From: Tannerellaceae bacterium
GTDB taxonomy: Bacteria; Bacteroidota; Bacteroidia; Bacteroidales; Tannerellaceae
Direction: 5' to 3'
Assembly (NCBI GenBank): GCA_031255855.1
Contig: JAIRRS010000017.1
Coordinates: 1 to 64,000, forward strand
Length of the DNA: 64,000 nt
Position 1 is the stretch's first letter. Each line of letters starts with the position of its first letter. A model generated the notes under the pieces. The model was not told the origin of the DNA. It saw only the letters and a list, made by a program, of their open reading frames with translations, and did not search any database. Shown piece after piece: positions 26,501 through 35,044 of this stretch. The translations under genes and the position numbers were made by a program.

Positions 26501-26726
26501 AGTCGTTCTCCAGTGTTACCACTTTCCACGGTTTGTCAATCCCTTTTGAAGCGAACCCATCAAAACGGAAATACGGATAAAACAAATTGGATGGATCGGC
26601 TACCGGGTCAGGATCGGAAAATGGATATGTCTTCATAGATTCGACCGTCTCCGTGACGCTAGCCTTTTGTTGGGCAGACAGAGGCATCATTAATGCCATA
26701 CAGAGTAATAAAAAAAATTGTTTCAT
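23580..26726 (-). CDS. DUF5107 and TPR-repeat secreted protein
   Basis: A 1048-residue exported protein (signal peptide ends at LSAQQ). The first half (about 40-380) matches DUF5107, a galactose-mutarotase-like beta-sandwich (LENDYIEVTLFPEIGGKVW, 'GGIEFNFG'), a fold shared with sugar-binding and some glycoside-hydrolase domains. The second half (about 465-1040) is a long run of TPR repeats, for example around 'ALKGMASLYYREGRYEESL', which mediate protein-protein contacts. It is the last gene of the sulfotransferase/SusCD locus, 15 bases after the DUF6067-like gene. It may hold or process a glycan in the periplasm. No catalytic residue is assigned; related proteins are typically found beside carbohydrate genes. 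Confidence 0.82.
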   Translation of the reverse strand: MKQFFLLLCMALMMPLSAQQKASVTETVESMKTYPFSDPDPVADPSNLFYPYFRFDGFASKGIDKPWKVVTLENDYIEVTLFPEIGGKVWGAVDKASGKEFIYYNHVVKFRDIAMRGAWVSGGIEFNFGIIGHAPTSATPVDYLTHEKSDGSVSCYVTSYELLTRTLWTVEVNLPKDKAYFTTKTTWYNSSSIGQPYYQWMNAGYKAAGNIEFCYPGNSYIGHDGELHSFPIDGERRDISWYKNNNFDDSKSYHVLGYYNDFYGAYWHDDDFGSAHHADYDEKLGMKIFLWSQSRSGGIWEDLLTDTDGQYVELQSGRMFNQPASGSAFTPYKQANFYPQSTDIWTEYWFPAKETKGFSKVSDIGSLNVIRENEQLKLFFSPLQQINTIVKLYDGNKLLLTIPVRAEPLQLWQQSIAQKDAPEKGRLKVIIGDNLLVYSEIKSDFELSRPRELPKDFNWNSTYGLYVQGEQWMNQKVWDKAEQFLNASLKNNPYFISALKGMASLYYREGRYEESLAHCRTALSLDTYEGEINYIYGLCNRALNKTTDAKDGFSIASRSLSVRSAAYEKLAELYLTEGDFGKAEDYAFKSLESNKSNLDALQVLMVIYRKTGRPKKASDIIDKLLEELPLYHKTRFEKYLLAGTGKTEDFTSLVRNELPYETYLELAGWYENINCWDEALLLLSFAGDYPIAIYKTAYLLHLKGEEQASMVALEKANSQSPERVFPFRPETLKALQWAETISQDWKIKYYQGLIYWTNQDRSRAKSLFDACGETSYAPFYLSRAKLKEGNARLEDILNAEKTEISWRTGFALINYYIDSSKWDKAVEVGQKYGKLYPDNYYIGLKYAKALCETGLYKNCISLLRRLQVLPNEGAYAGRSVFRRANLFQAMEYLDKKNYSRIYPSIKASQEWPENLGVGKPYDYLIDSRVEDYIMAKAYAGEGNKAKAKELLEKVSGHKSAGQHFASGNLLSAIALRELGETTKANEMAESWNKTNPGNRLVQWCIAIYRGDKASAMNILNSQYHQRDSTPWESSERDDDFDLLLKLFM

Positions 26727-26741
26727 GACGTATATTTTGAT

Positions 26742-29726
26742 TTATTCAACAATAACAAGAAAACCTTTGCCTTGCGGTACAGTAATGATGTCTCCTGGTT
26801 TCCAAATCGTTTCCAGTTGAAAATCTTCTATTTCGGGAGCATACAGTTTGACTTTTGCAGGATCAAGTCCGAGTTTATTCCAATCAATGGAGAGTTTTAC
26901 TTGTACATCATGATCTTCCCACGTGGCAAGCGAAATCAGTGTTTTTTTGCCAAAATGACGATATATCGTTGCCAATGTTTTATTGCTATTGGTTTTTACC
27001 GGATTTTCTTTTACCCAGTAGCCAATCATTTCACTTCCTTGCAATCCGAAAGAATCCCAGAGATTCCATAAAGGGAGATTATCAACCCTCGGAGCGCGTG
27101 CCGTCATACCATACAACATGCCTCGCCAGGGATGTCCGTTCTTTTCCAACATTTCCCCCATCAGCCCGTACGGAATACCGGATACTTCCACCATCCAGAA
27201 TTCCGGCGGAAAGTCATAGTCGAAATATTCTCCGAACCAGAGTCTTTCCAGATAAGGGAAATGTTCCAGATAAAGATTCGCACTGTTTGTAAAACCATCC
27301 CGCTGGTTGTATTGATTGGCCGAATGGAGATCGATCATCGCATTGGAATTGGAACGAGTCAGAATTTTAATAACCCGTTTCATTGTCGAACGGTCAAATG
27401 CCAAATCATCAATATACAAGCCATCAATACCCACATTCTTAACCAGCCAATCCAACCCTTCCAGATAATAGTTGTGCCAACGGGATACACCGCTGTTTAC
27501 GATGGCTGCATCTTTCAGGCTGGGAACAAACCAAGCTCCAATATAGTTTTGGTCAAGATGTTCCTGAAGCCATGAGAATCCACCGCCTTCCCCTACTGAA
27601 AAAATCTCGTCTCCAAGGCTTCTTAATGCAAAGAATTCCACACAACTATTTGACAGTTCACGTACCGTATTGTAGATTTTCACTCTCATATCCAGAGCAT
27701 GCGCCCCGTCTATATATGCTTTCATTTCTTTTGTGCGCAGGAACGGATAATTGATAAAGGGGTTAATCGCATTGGCATGATGAATGTTCAGCACATTGCC
27801 TCCTTCTCGCTTCACTTTTTCTATGAAATCATACGAATGATAATAACGATTTTTCCAATGTTTGTCTGTATCGATCGGGCGGAAGGGAGTAATGGCAACA
27901 TTAAAATAGTAATGCAGACGGTCGCCTTTTTTTACTTCGCGTTTGCCTGAATAGACGTCAATGAATGTGCCGCCTGCACCCTCTTTGATATGAATTCCGC
28001 CATTCCCGTTATTCCACCAGGAGACAGGCATAATTAAAGGCTTCTGCTGATAAAAGTTTGTGTTTAGTGGACGTTCGTATTTGTCGTCGTAAAAACGGAG
28101 TTGAATTCCAGCATTCACATCACCGATCCATGTCCCGTCCTGGTTTTTCTCGACAGCCCATTTCCATGAAAAATCTTTCGGGCAAAAACCTCCTTTTTCA
28201 CCCAACCCCATCATATATTTAGAAATGCCGGGCGCCAGATTTGTCTTTAAAGCAATGTCGTTTACGGAGATGTTTTCACGTGCAATTAATACGACTTTGT
28301 ATTCTATGTTGCCGTCGAATTCCATGACTCCTTCCAGTTCCATCAGGAAATGACTGTTCTGATTTAAGGCTTTCCAACCGATAGTACCCGGCTTATGTTT
28401 TGTAATGATAAAATTCAGATTTTCCCAATCTCCTCCTTCTGTCACCAGTTTCATTGGATTGGCCAAAACAGGATGTCCTTCATTACCAATACTGGTCATC
28501 GTTTCCTTAAAGAAACTGGTAATAGATGCGGGAAATCCACATTCCGAAAGAGTAACCTCTCTTCCAAGACATTGAATAGTTTTATCTTTAATAATCAAGG
28601 GTGTATATGGAGGAATTACTTCGTCGTCAAAACCAATCTGTGAATTTAGCCAACGCAAGCGGGAATGACGCCATGGTTCATCGTCTCCATGATTTACGAT
28701 AACTCTATCGGATACTCGCAATGAAATTTTCACTGTTTTACTTTCTGCATTGGCGGTGGAGACGACTATAGTACCTTCATATATGCCAGTCGGCGCCTGT
28801 TCGGGTATTTGTGTACCAATCCACAAAGCATGTACTTTTCCTTTTTCTACAGAGCAATCTTTTTCAAAGACGTTTCCTTTAGTATTTATTCCTCCCGTAT
28901 TAAAGCAAGTGAAAGAAGAAGAAGGTATAACTGCTCCCGCTTCTTTGTTAATAAGATCGGTGAAAGATACATGAAGCTTTTTGATGGCGGAACGTGCTGC
29001 CCATATTCCACATTGGAAAGCATAATATTCCCCCTTATCCGCTTCACCCTTAAAAGAATCATGATTAGTTTCTTTTATCCATTTATAAGGGATATCCGTC
29101 GTCATACGAATCGGGAATTTACGATCTTCCGTAAACAAGATGTATTTTTCCGAAGGATTATCTTGAAGCAATCGATCGGTTTCTGCTTTAGTAGCGATTA
29201 TTTCCATCGGATAAAAACTATTCATTTCATCGATGGCCTGAAATTGTTTTATCGTTGCAGAAGGCAAACGTGGAGGCATATTGTTGGTTAACTTATTTTT
29301 CTCAAGCCAATTCCGGGTAGCCGTATTTTCAAAAGGCGGATAGTTGACGGTCGGATACCAGCGGTTACCGCTCATCACGTTTTTCAGGTAGTAAACATAA
29401 TAATCGCCCGGAACTGTTTGAGGTTGGAAAACAATCTCGCCTTTTTCCCTATTAATGACAAAACGGGCGACATTGGTTATTCTTTTTCCGGTTGCAGCAT
29501 CAACAACAATGATATTCTTTTTTTCGGGATTCAAATCTCTTCTTCTCCAGTTAATGCTTGCCAAAATGGCATCTGTCTGTTTGTCTACAAACACTACGAC
29601 ACGGTGATTCCCTAAGGAATCAGCATTCCAAGAGGCGTTTCCATACAATTCATCTGTAGGTACTTGTTGGGCTTGCATGTTCATCATTGCAAACATACAG
29701 AACAACAGCAATAATAATTGTTTCAT
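26742..29726 (-). CDS. Putative glycoside hydrolase (DUF6067-like), secreted
   Basis: A 994-residue exported protein (signal peptide ends at NMQAQQ). The middle carries the sequence 'WRHSRLRWLNSQIG', and the C-terminal half looks like a TIM barrel, with 'GLYIDDLAFDR' (about residue 775) as a likely active-site strand and 'MIDLHSANQYNQRDG' next to it. These fit the DUF6067-type families related to GH123-like barrels; substrate and catalytic residues are unproven. Several beta domains precede the barrel. Encoded 9 bases after the sulfotransferase gene in the sulfo-transfer SusCD locus, so it may act on the same glycan. I give the family at moderate confidence and the enzymatic role as inference. 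Confidence 0.65.
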   Translation of the reverse strand: MKQLLLLLFCMFAMMNMQAQQVPTDELYGNASWNADSLGNHRVVVFVDKQTDAILASINWRRRDLNPEKKNIIVVDAATGKRITNVARFVINREKGEIVFQPQTVPGDYYVYYLKNVMSGNRWYPTVNYPPFENTATRNWLEKNKLTNNMPPRLPSATIKQFQAIDEMNSFYPMEIIATKAETDRLLQDNPSEKYILFTEDRKFPIRMTTDIPYKWIKETNHDSFKGEADKGEYYAFQCGIWAARSAIKKLHVSFTDLINKEAGAVIPSSSFTCFNTGGINTKGNVFEKDCSVEKGKVHALWIGTQIPEQAPTGIYEGTIVVSTANAESKTVKISLRVSDRVIVNHGDDEPWRHSRLRWLNSQIGFDDEVIPPYTPLIIKDKTIQCLGREVTLSECGFPASITSFFKETMTSIGNEGHPVLANPMKLVTEGGDWENLNFIITKHKPGTIGWKALNQNSHFLMELEGVMEFDGNIEYKVVLIARENISVNDIALKTNLAPGISKYMMGLGEKGGFCPKDFSWKWAVEKNQDGTWIGDVNAGIQLRFYDDKYERPLNTNFYQQKPLIMPVSWWNNGNGGIHIKEGAGGTFIDVYSGKREVKKGDRLHYYFNVAITPFRPIDTDKHWKNRYYHSYDFIEKVKREGGNVLNIHHANAINPFINYPFLRTKEMKAYIDGAHALDMRVKIYNTVRELSNSCVEFFALRSLGDEIFSVGEGGGFSWLQEHLDQNYIGAWFVPSLKDAAIVNSGVSRWHNYYLEGLDWLVKNVGIDGLYIDDLAFDRSTMKRVIKILTRSNSNAMIDLHSANQYNQRDGFTNSANLYLEHFPYLERLWFGEYFDYDFPPEFWMVEVSGIPYGLMGEMLEKNGHPWRGMLYGMTARAPRVDNLPLWNLWDSFGLQGSEMIGYWVKENPVKTNSNKTLATIYRHFGKKTLISLATWEDHDVQVKLSIDWNKLGLDPAKVKLYAPEIEDFQLETIWKPGDIITVPQGKGFLVIVE

Positions 29727-29735
29727 GACTGTATT

Positions 29736-30740
29736 CTAATTTATTATAATTCTATTTATTAATTCACTTTGAGGACGTCTTTTTTCTATATCATCTTTAT
29801 CCGCTTGCAACATAAATGCTTTTTTAAGACGTATGTTTTCTTTGGCGTAAAAATCTATTTCTTCCAGTGCAAATATTTTCTTCGGCGCTGTTACAGTATA
29901 TAGCGGATATCCCAGTTTTCGCAATGTATTTCCCGCCACGGATTCGAAAATGGCAATATCTTCATAAGATAACTCGTGCAAGAATTTTTGCGTATTGTCT
30001 TTCATAATGGGTTTTGTTACATTTACCCACATTTTCCCTCCTACGGCCGTATTGGCCGATTCACGGCTTTTGTAAAATTCCATCGCTTTATCGGAATAAG
30101 GCAAATGCAAGAAGTTGCATAAACTTTGCAGGGAAGCTTCCGGAAAAGCAGTTAATGTCTCGTAATTGATCATAAAAAAACGATCAGGGTCTGTACGCTC
30201 CCGCAACCTAAGCGCTTCTTCTTGGTCTTTCATCCAATTTTGAGCCAAGGCATAGATATGTTTTTCTCCCACAATCGCTTTTTTAAACGAAAGAGCCACT
30301 TCCCGACCATCCCGATACAGGTAAATATAATACGGACGTATACCTGTGGATTCAATACTGTTTGAATAAAACATGTTCTTCATGCTTTTGCATAACCAAA
30401 AGGAGGCATTCGTTTGGTAAGCTGCCGATTCGTAGGCTACACGGAATAGTTCCTGCAACGAATTCTGTCTGCAATGGTCAATAATCTGCGCTGCTCCAAT
30501 CTCTACTTCTTCCCAAGGAACAGGATTTACATTTATCAACTCACAGACATCTTCCGCCAATCGGTGGAAATTCCGGTTCTCGGAAAGATTACCGTATTTT
30601 GGCAAAAGCGGCATGAAACGTTGTAGGATATGCGGAGGATGAGGTGCAGTAATCTGGTCTAAACTATCTAACATGACACGCAACAGGTTTGAACCCGAAC
30701 GCTGTGTCCCTATCATTTGTATTCCTTGTATTGATTTCAT
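29736..30740 (-). CDS. PAPS-dependent sulfotransferase
   Basis: A 334-residue cytosolic protein of the sulfotransferase superfamily (P-loop-like alpha/beta fold). The 5'-phosphosulfate-binding loop is GTQRSGSNLL (residues 11-20), and the 3'-phosphate motif is 'YLYRDGREVALSF' with the conserved Arg and Ser. It should transfer sulfate from PAPS to a hydroxyl or amine on a small or glycan acceptor. No PAPS-synthesis genes are in the window. It lies between chrA (3-base gap) and the DUF6067-like gene (9-base gap). A cytosolic sulfotransferase inside a SusCD locus is unusual. Confidence 0.88.
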   Translation of the reverse strand: MKSIQGIQMIGTQRSGSNLLRVMLDSLDQITAPHPPHILQRFMPLLPKYGNLSENRNFHRLAEDVCELINVNPVPWEEVEIGAAQIIDHCRQNSLQELFRVAYESAAYQTNASFWLCKSMKNMFYSNSIESTGIRPYYIYLYRDGREVALSFKKAIVGEKHIYALAQNWMKDQEEALRLRERTDPDRFFMINYETLTAFPEASLQSLCNFLHLPYSDKAMEFYKSRESANTAVGGKMWVNVTKPIMKDNTQKFLHELSYEDIAIFESVAGNTLRKLGYPLYTVTAPKKIFALEEIDFYAKENIRLKKAFMLQADKDDIEKRRPQSELINRIIIN

Positions 30741-30743
30741 AAA

Positions 30744-31919
30744 TTATAATATGATAATGCCGGTGACACCTGCTCCGATGATCAGGTAAACCGGACTGAT
30801 GTTATACTTAAATGATAAAAATAAGACGGCAAGAAAAATAAGCAATGCCGGGATTGAGAAAGCCACTCCTTTGGCAAGAATAAAAGCGGATGCAAAAATC
30901 ATCCCTATGACCGCAGGATGTATTCCTTTCATGGCTGCTTTAATCTTTGGAGAATGGATAAACGTACTAACAAAATAAGATGAGATAATGGTTACAAGAG
31001 CCGGAGGTGCAAATATCCCGACAGTTGCCAATACAGTTCCGGGAATAGCTGCTATCTTATAACCGATAAACGCAGCCGTGATAAAAATAGGTCCGGGTGT
31101 GATCTGCCCAATTGCTATTCCGTCGGCAAATTCAATTGATGTCAACCAACCCAGGTTCTCTACAAATAATTCATGCAATGCTGGGATAACAACATACCCT
31201 CCTCCAAACAAGGTTAAACTTACTCCCGAAAAAGCTGACAATACCTTGAAACAGACAGGTATATTCGGTTGATGTCCATACCATAAAAAAGCAGGAAGAA
31301 GAAGCAACAGTGCCATTCCGATCAGGAAGATTTGCTTTTTCACTGATGAAGTTCCTTTTGTATATGTGTCAGGTATATCGGACTCTGATCCTTTATACAG
31401 AAAAAGACCGAGAATGCCACTTCCTATGATTAACAGGCATGTGACCATAAAGCCTCCTATGCAGATTAGCAGAACTGCCGCAACAAGGCAGAGCAACCAC
31501 TGACTACGTCTCTTTATGTTCTTACGGGTCATTCCTGTCGCTACTGTAATGATTAAGGCTATGATCGCTGGCATAACACCATTAAACAAGCTTTTAATCG
31601 TGGGGATATTATCGTAAGTAAAATAAAAATACGACAAAGTAACTACCATGATAAAAGAAGGCAGGATGATACCTGTGAAAGCCGTAATAGCTCCTAGTAT
31701 ACCCTTCAAACGATATCCCACATACGTACATACATTTACAGCGAACGGACCCGGCAAAACAGAAATGAAGGAAATACCATCGAGTAAATCTTCTTCTCCA
31801 AGCTTTTTGTCGATCTCAACGATTTGCCTTTGCACAAGAGCGACCAATGACATATAGCCCCCGAAAGCTGTTGCGCCCAGTTTCAGAAAAGTAAGGAATA
31901 TATAGGATAATTCCTTCAT
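30744..31919 (-). CDS. chrA: Chromate/oxyanion transporter ChrA
   Basis: A 391-residue CHR-family inner-membrane transporter with two homologous halves: 'LKLGATAFGGYMSLV' and 'GISFISVLPGPFAVNVCTYVG' in the first half, and 'FSGVSLTLFGGGYVVIPAL' with 'GIAIGQITPGPIFITAAFIGY' in the second. Such long-chain ChrA proteins export chromate, and some relatives are sulfur-regulated and tied to sulfate handling. It is encoded directly after the arylsulfate sulfotransferase (no gap: stop at 31920, start at 31919) and directly before a PAPS sulfotransferase, so sulfate or another oxyanion is the likelier physiological substrate (inference). About 10-12 TM helices. Confidence 0.9.
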   Translation of the reverse strand: MKELSYIFLTFLKLGATAFGGYMSLVALVQRQIVEIDKKLGEEDLLDGISFISVLPGPFAVNVCTYVGYRLKGILGAITAFTGIILPSFIMVVTLSYFYFTYDNIPTIKSLFNGVMPAIIALIITVATGMTRKNIKRRSQWLLCLVAAVLLICIGGFMVTCLLIIGSGILGLFLYKGSESDIPDTYTKGTSSVKKQIFLIGMALLLLLPAFLWYGHQPNIPVCFKVLSAFSGVSLTLFGGGYVVIPALHELFVENLGWLTSIEFADGIAIGQITPGPIFITAAFIGYKIAAIPGTVLATVGIFAPPALVTIISSYFVSTFIHSPKIKAAMKGIHPAVIGMIFASAFILAKGVAFSIPALLIFLAVLFLSFKYNISPVYLIIGAGVTGIIIL

Positions 31920-33410
31920 TTACTTAATGTGTATAAAATATTCCTTCCAAATTTCTTCCGGAACATATTCTGCCCGGTAAGGAGCGAAATCAACGACCAG
32001 TTCCCACAATACTTTTCCATTGGGATCGGTAACCATAACAGATCCAGTCTTGGAACTTGTTTGCAACAGTTTCCCATTGGGCAATAATGTCCCGTTTCCC
32101 ATACGGGAAGTGTATTTGCTTTCAGGCAGAGGAACATTCATGATTGTTCGGGCGATCATGTGGGTCGTATCCAGATGGTAAACCAATGTGCGGGAACGTT
32201 TATCATTCAACCCGTTGTCAAAAACAATCAAATCTCCGTTTTCATTTATATAAGGAGAGTGCTGGAAGGAGAAATAAGAGATCGTATCCATTTCGAAATC
32301 TCCTCCCCGTCCAAGTTTCCAGTCGATATTTCCTGTCGATGCATTTACTTTCCATATCTGGTCTTCGATAGGAACGGAAAGTATATAATTCCCGTCTTCA
32401 TCTAAAAAGAGCCCATTCATGTGGAAACGGTCGTATCCGAAACGATCAATATACGGATCATGTTCAATATCCCAATAATCCCAGACATTCCATTCCTTAC
32501 TAAGCTTTCCATCCGGATTGAAAACCAAAACGCCATCACCTCCTAATGTGTCATTTTGTAAACCTCCATGCGGAGACAGATCATATAGTTTTTTAGGACG
32601 GTATAAAGTATAGATATTCCCTTCTTTGTCCATCCGGATATCATGATGGATGATGCGATGATCTCCTTCGTGTTGACTTTTAAGATCGATTCTGCGGAGG
32701 ATATTGCCTGCCATGTCTATTTCTACGATGGCAGTTCCGCCTGCAAATCCCATTCTTCCGCGTCGTTGCGGACGGGGATTTTCTTCCAGTATTTTAGCGT
32801 GATCCTGTGGCATATCATCAATTACATCCTGTGCTGGCGGGCGCAACATCGCCAATATAGTGTTTTTGGGGGTAAACGTAGCTGCACGAACACCGATATC
32901 GTCTACCTGCCAATACCAACGAATCTCGCCGTACGCATCTATCATCGCGATATATCCGGGAGTACGTGCGTAACATACCATCACCATCCCGTTGTCCAAA
33001 GCGGTGGAATCGGAGGCAACACTATCTATTCTTTTGCGCTCTTGCAGCCACGGGGATTGTTCTCTGGTTTTGAAGGATAATATTTTCGATTTCTGAGAGA
33101 TTGTTCCTTCCAGCACAATTTGAAACGAATATTCGGTATTGGCTTTCAACACCAGTAAATCCAAATGATGTTCCAGCCCTTTTACGGTAGAAGAGGTTCG
33201 ATACCTATTTCCTGTTTTCACTTCTATATAGTCGATATGTACGGATGCCGGTTTTTGCAGTACGATGTCAATCGCATTATACGTAGCCGTATTACGGGGA
33301 GAAGTAAGCGTCACATTCAAAATGGTATTTTTAAGAACAAACATGTAGTATAATGATGCCAAGACAATCAATACAACAAATATAATAACAAGGATAAGAG
33401 GTCGTTTCAT
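31920..33410 (-). CDS. Arylsulfate sulfotransferase (ASST family)
   Basis: A 496-residue protein anchored by one N-terminal TM helix (about residues 4-26) with the rest in the periplasm. After a beta domain (about 30-115) comes a six-bladed propeller of the ASST type. ASST enzymes move sulfate from a phenolic donor to a phenolic or other acceptor without PAPS, through a sulfo-histidine intermediate. Candidate active-site histidines are H255/H256 (in IIHHDIRMD), H330 (FHMNG) and H384 (FQHSP), in the positions expected from the propeller motifs; which one carries the sulfate cannot be decided here. Unlike the disulfide-dependent enterobacterial enzymes it has no DsbA/DsbB neighbours. First gene after SusD in the locus. 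Confidence 0.87.
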   Translation of the reverse strand: MKRPLILVIIFVVLIVLASLYYMFVLKNTILNVTLTSPRNTATYNAIDIVLQKPASVHIDYIEVKTGNRYRTSSTVKGLEHHLDLLVLKANTEYSFQIVLEGTISQKSKILSFKTREQSPWLQERKRIDSVASDSTALDNGMVMVCYARTPGYIAMIDAYGEIRWYWQVDDIGVRAATFTPKNTILAMLRPPAQDVIDDMPQDHAKILEENPRPQRRGRMGFAGGTAIVEIDMAGNILRRIDLKSQHEGDHRIIHHDIRMDKEGNIYTLYRPKKLYDLSPHGGLQNDTLGGDGVLVFNPDGKLSKEWNVWDYWDIEHDPYIDRFGYDRFHMNGLFLDEDGNYILSVPIEDQIWKVNASTGNIDWKLGRGGDFEMDTISYFSFQHSPYINENGDLIVFDNGLNDKRSRTLVYHLDTTHMIARTIMNVPLPESKYTSRMGNGTLLPNGKLLQTSSKTGSVMVTDPNGKVLWELVVDFAPYRAEYVPEEIWKEYFIHIK

Positions 33411-33470
33411 AGGATAAATTTATAAAAGAAAGGAATAGGTATTCTGAAAAATACCTACTCCTTGTCTCGG

Positions 33471-35006
33471 TTATTTAGGTATACGATTCGGATTTTCTGC
33501 CGACATGTATGTGTTTAATAAGGCATCATTCAACGGATACGGGAAATATTTTTGATTGGCGGTAACGGTTACCGGTTTTTCAAGTCCCATTTCTTTCAGG
33601 TATGCATTTACAGTTTCTTCATATTTACCAAACCGGATTAGGTCAGCACGACGTTGAAACTCAAACACTAATTCATAGCCTCTTTCGTTGAGAATGGCCT
33701 GATTCATCGCTTCTTTGGTTGACGGAGCGGGGTATTGACTTGCACCGTAAACAGGAGCTCCAGCGCGTTCTCTGATCTCGTTCAGGTAAGGCAAAGCTGC
33801 TGTTGGGCCATTTAAGTTATTTTCTATTTCTGCTTTACAGAGGATTACATCCGATAAACGAAAAATTGAGATAGTTCTACCGTCATAGTAGGCATCAGAT
33901 ATCATTTCGTAAGAATACTTCATGGTTGCAACATTTCTCATTGGTTTAACCGTATCGGCAAACTGCGTCTGCCCTTTGTCCGGTAGCTGGTAGAAGAAAC
34001 CATATTCGGTCTTATCATCCCGCGGGCTAAGTCCTGTATAGTTATAATAGAAGAATTGTTTGCGAGGATCATCGTCGCTATAATTTCTCCAGAATTCCAA
34101 AGATACGGCATAATATTGCCAACGATTAGGAACATCCGGGTGGTCTGTCGGCCCGAAGTGATTGGTTATCTCGCCTCCGTTATTGGTAGGTTCGTGCAGA
34201 ATGCTGAAAATAGAACCCATATCGCGTTTATTTGATTCCGACCAAACATTTTTAAAGTCAGGATTCAAACGGTATACTCCTTTATTCCGCAAATCCAATA
34301 CCATATCTATATAGGTCTTCGCATTGGTGTAGTCGTGCTCTCTCAAGTATATTTTACCCAGCAACGTGGCGGCTGCACCTTTTGTAGCGCGAACAAGATT
34401 GGCGTCATCCCATTTTTCCGGCAATACGTCAATAGCTTCTTTCAAGTCGGCTATGCATTGCTGGTTAACGGCATCTACCGTAGAAAGAGGCATATCTTTC
34501 AGTTCAGTCGGATTTTGAAATTCTGTCAGCAAAGGTACCGGCCCGAAGGCGTCGGTAAGATCACGGTAGCATAATGCACGCAAGAATTTAGCTTGGGCAA
34601 CGATGCTTTTCTTTTCCGAATCACTCATTGACACTCCGTCTATTTTCCCAATCAACATATTAGCGTTTGAGATTACCTGATACATGTTTTGCCAGTTATA
34701 CCTGAAGTAGCGATTATTATCATCGTAAGTCATGGTACTCATCTTTGTCGGATCGCCTGCGGCAGTAGAAAAACCCATATCCGTAGCATAATCGGTAATC
34801 ATCACAAGGTAACCGCCGTAATACAACCAGGCATCTCCGGGATAGGGAGCCAAATCAGCATAAACGCCTACCAACGCTGCATTAATATCCGATTCTGTCG
34901 TGTAAGCATTTGCACTTGTCAAATTACTATAGATGGTAGGATCCAAGTTGGTACAACTTACCAAACCGATCATTCCTAATGTTAATCCGATAATATATTT
35001 TTTCAT
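33471..35006 (-). CDS. SusD/RagB family nutrient-binding lipoprotein
   Basis: A 511-residue outer-membrane lipoprotein (start at 35006, with an ATG three codons earlier also open; lipobox GLVSC). It shows the SusD plan: 'YTTESDINAALVGVYADL', TPR-like helices, and the C-terminal RagB/SusD domain ending 'ERGYELVFEFQRRADLIRFGKYEE' and 'YPLNDALLNTY'. SusD caps the SusC pore and binds the incoming ligand. It is encoded 38 bases after SusC. Ligand unknown; the neighbouring sulfotransferases suggest a sulfated or phenolic compound or glycan (inference). Confidence 0.95.
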   Translation of the reverse strand: MKKYIIGLTLGMIGLVSCTNLDPTIYSNLTSANAYTTESDINAALVGVYADLAPYPGDAWLYYGGYLVMITDYATDMGFSTAAGDPTKMSTMTYDDNNRYFRYNWQNMYQVISNANMLIGKIDGVSMSDSEKKSIVAQAKFLRALCYRDLTDAFGPVPLLTEFQNPTELKDMPLSTVDAVNQQCIADLKEAIDVLPEKWDDANLVRATKGAAATLLGKIYLREHDYTNAKTYIDMVLDLRNKGVYRLNPDFKNVWSESNKRDMGSIFSILHEPTNNGGEITNHFGPTDHPDVPNRWQYYAVSLEFWRNYSDDDPRKQFFYYNYTGLSPRDDKTEYGFFYQLPDKGQTQFADTVKPMRNVATMKYSYEMISDAYYDGRTISIFRLSDVILCKAEIENNLNGPTAALPYLNEIRERAGAPVYGASQYPAPSTKEAMNQAILNERGYELVFEFQRRADLIRFGKYEETVNAYLKEMGLEKPVTVTANQKYFPYPLNDALLNTYMSAENPNRIPK

Positions 35007-35044
35007 ATGTTTCATATTTATTCTGTATGCTTAATGGTAAATAA

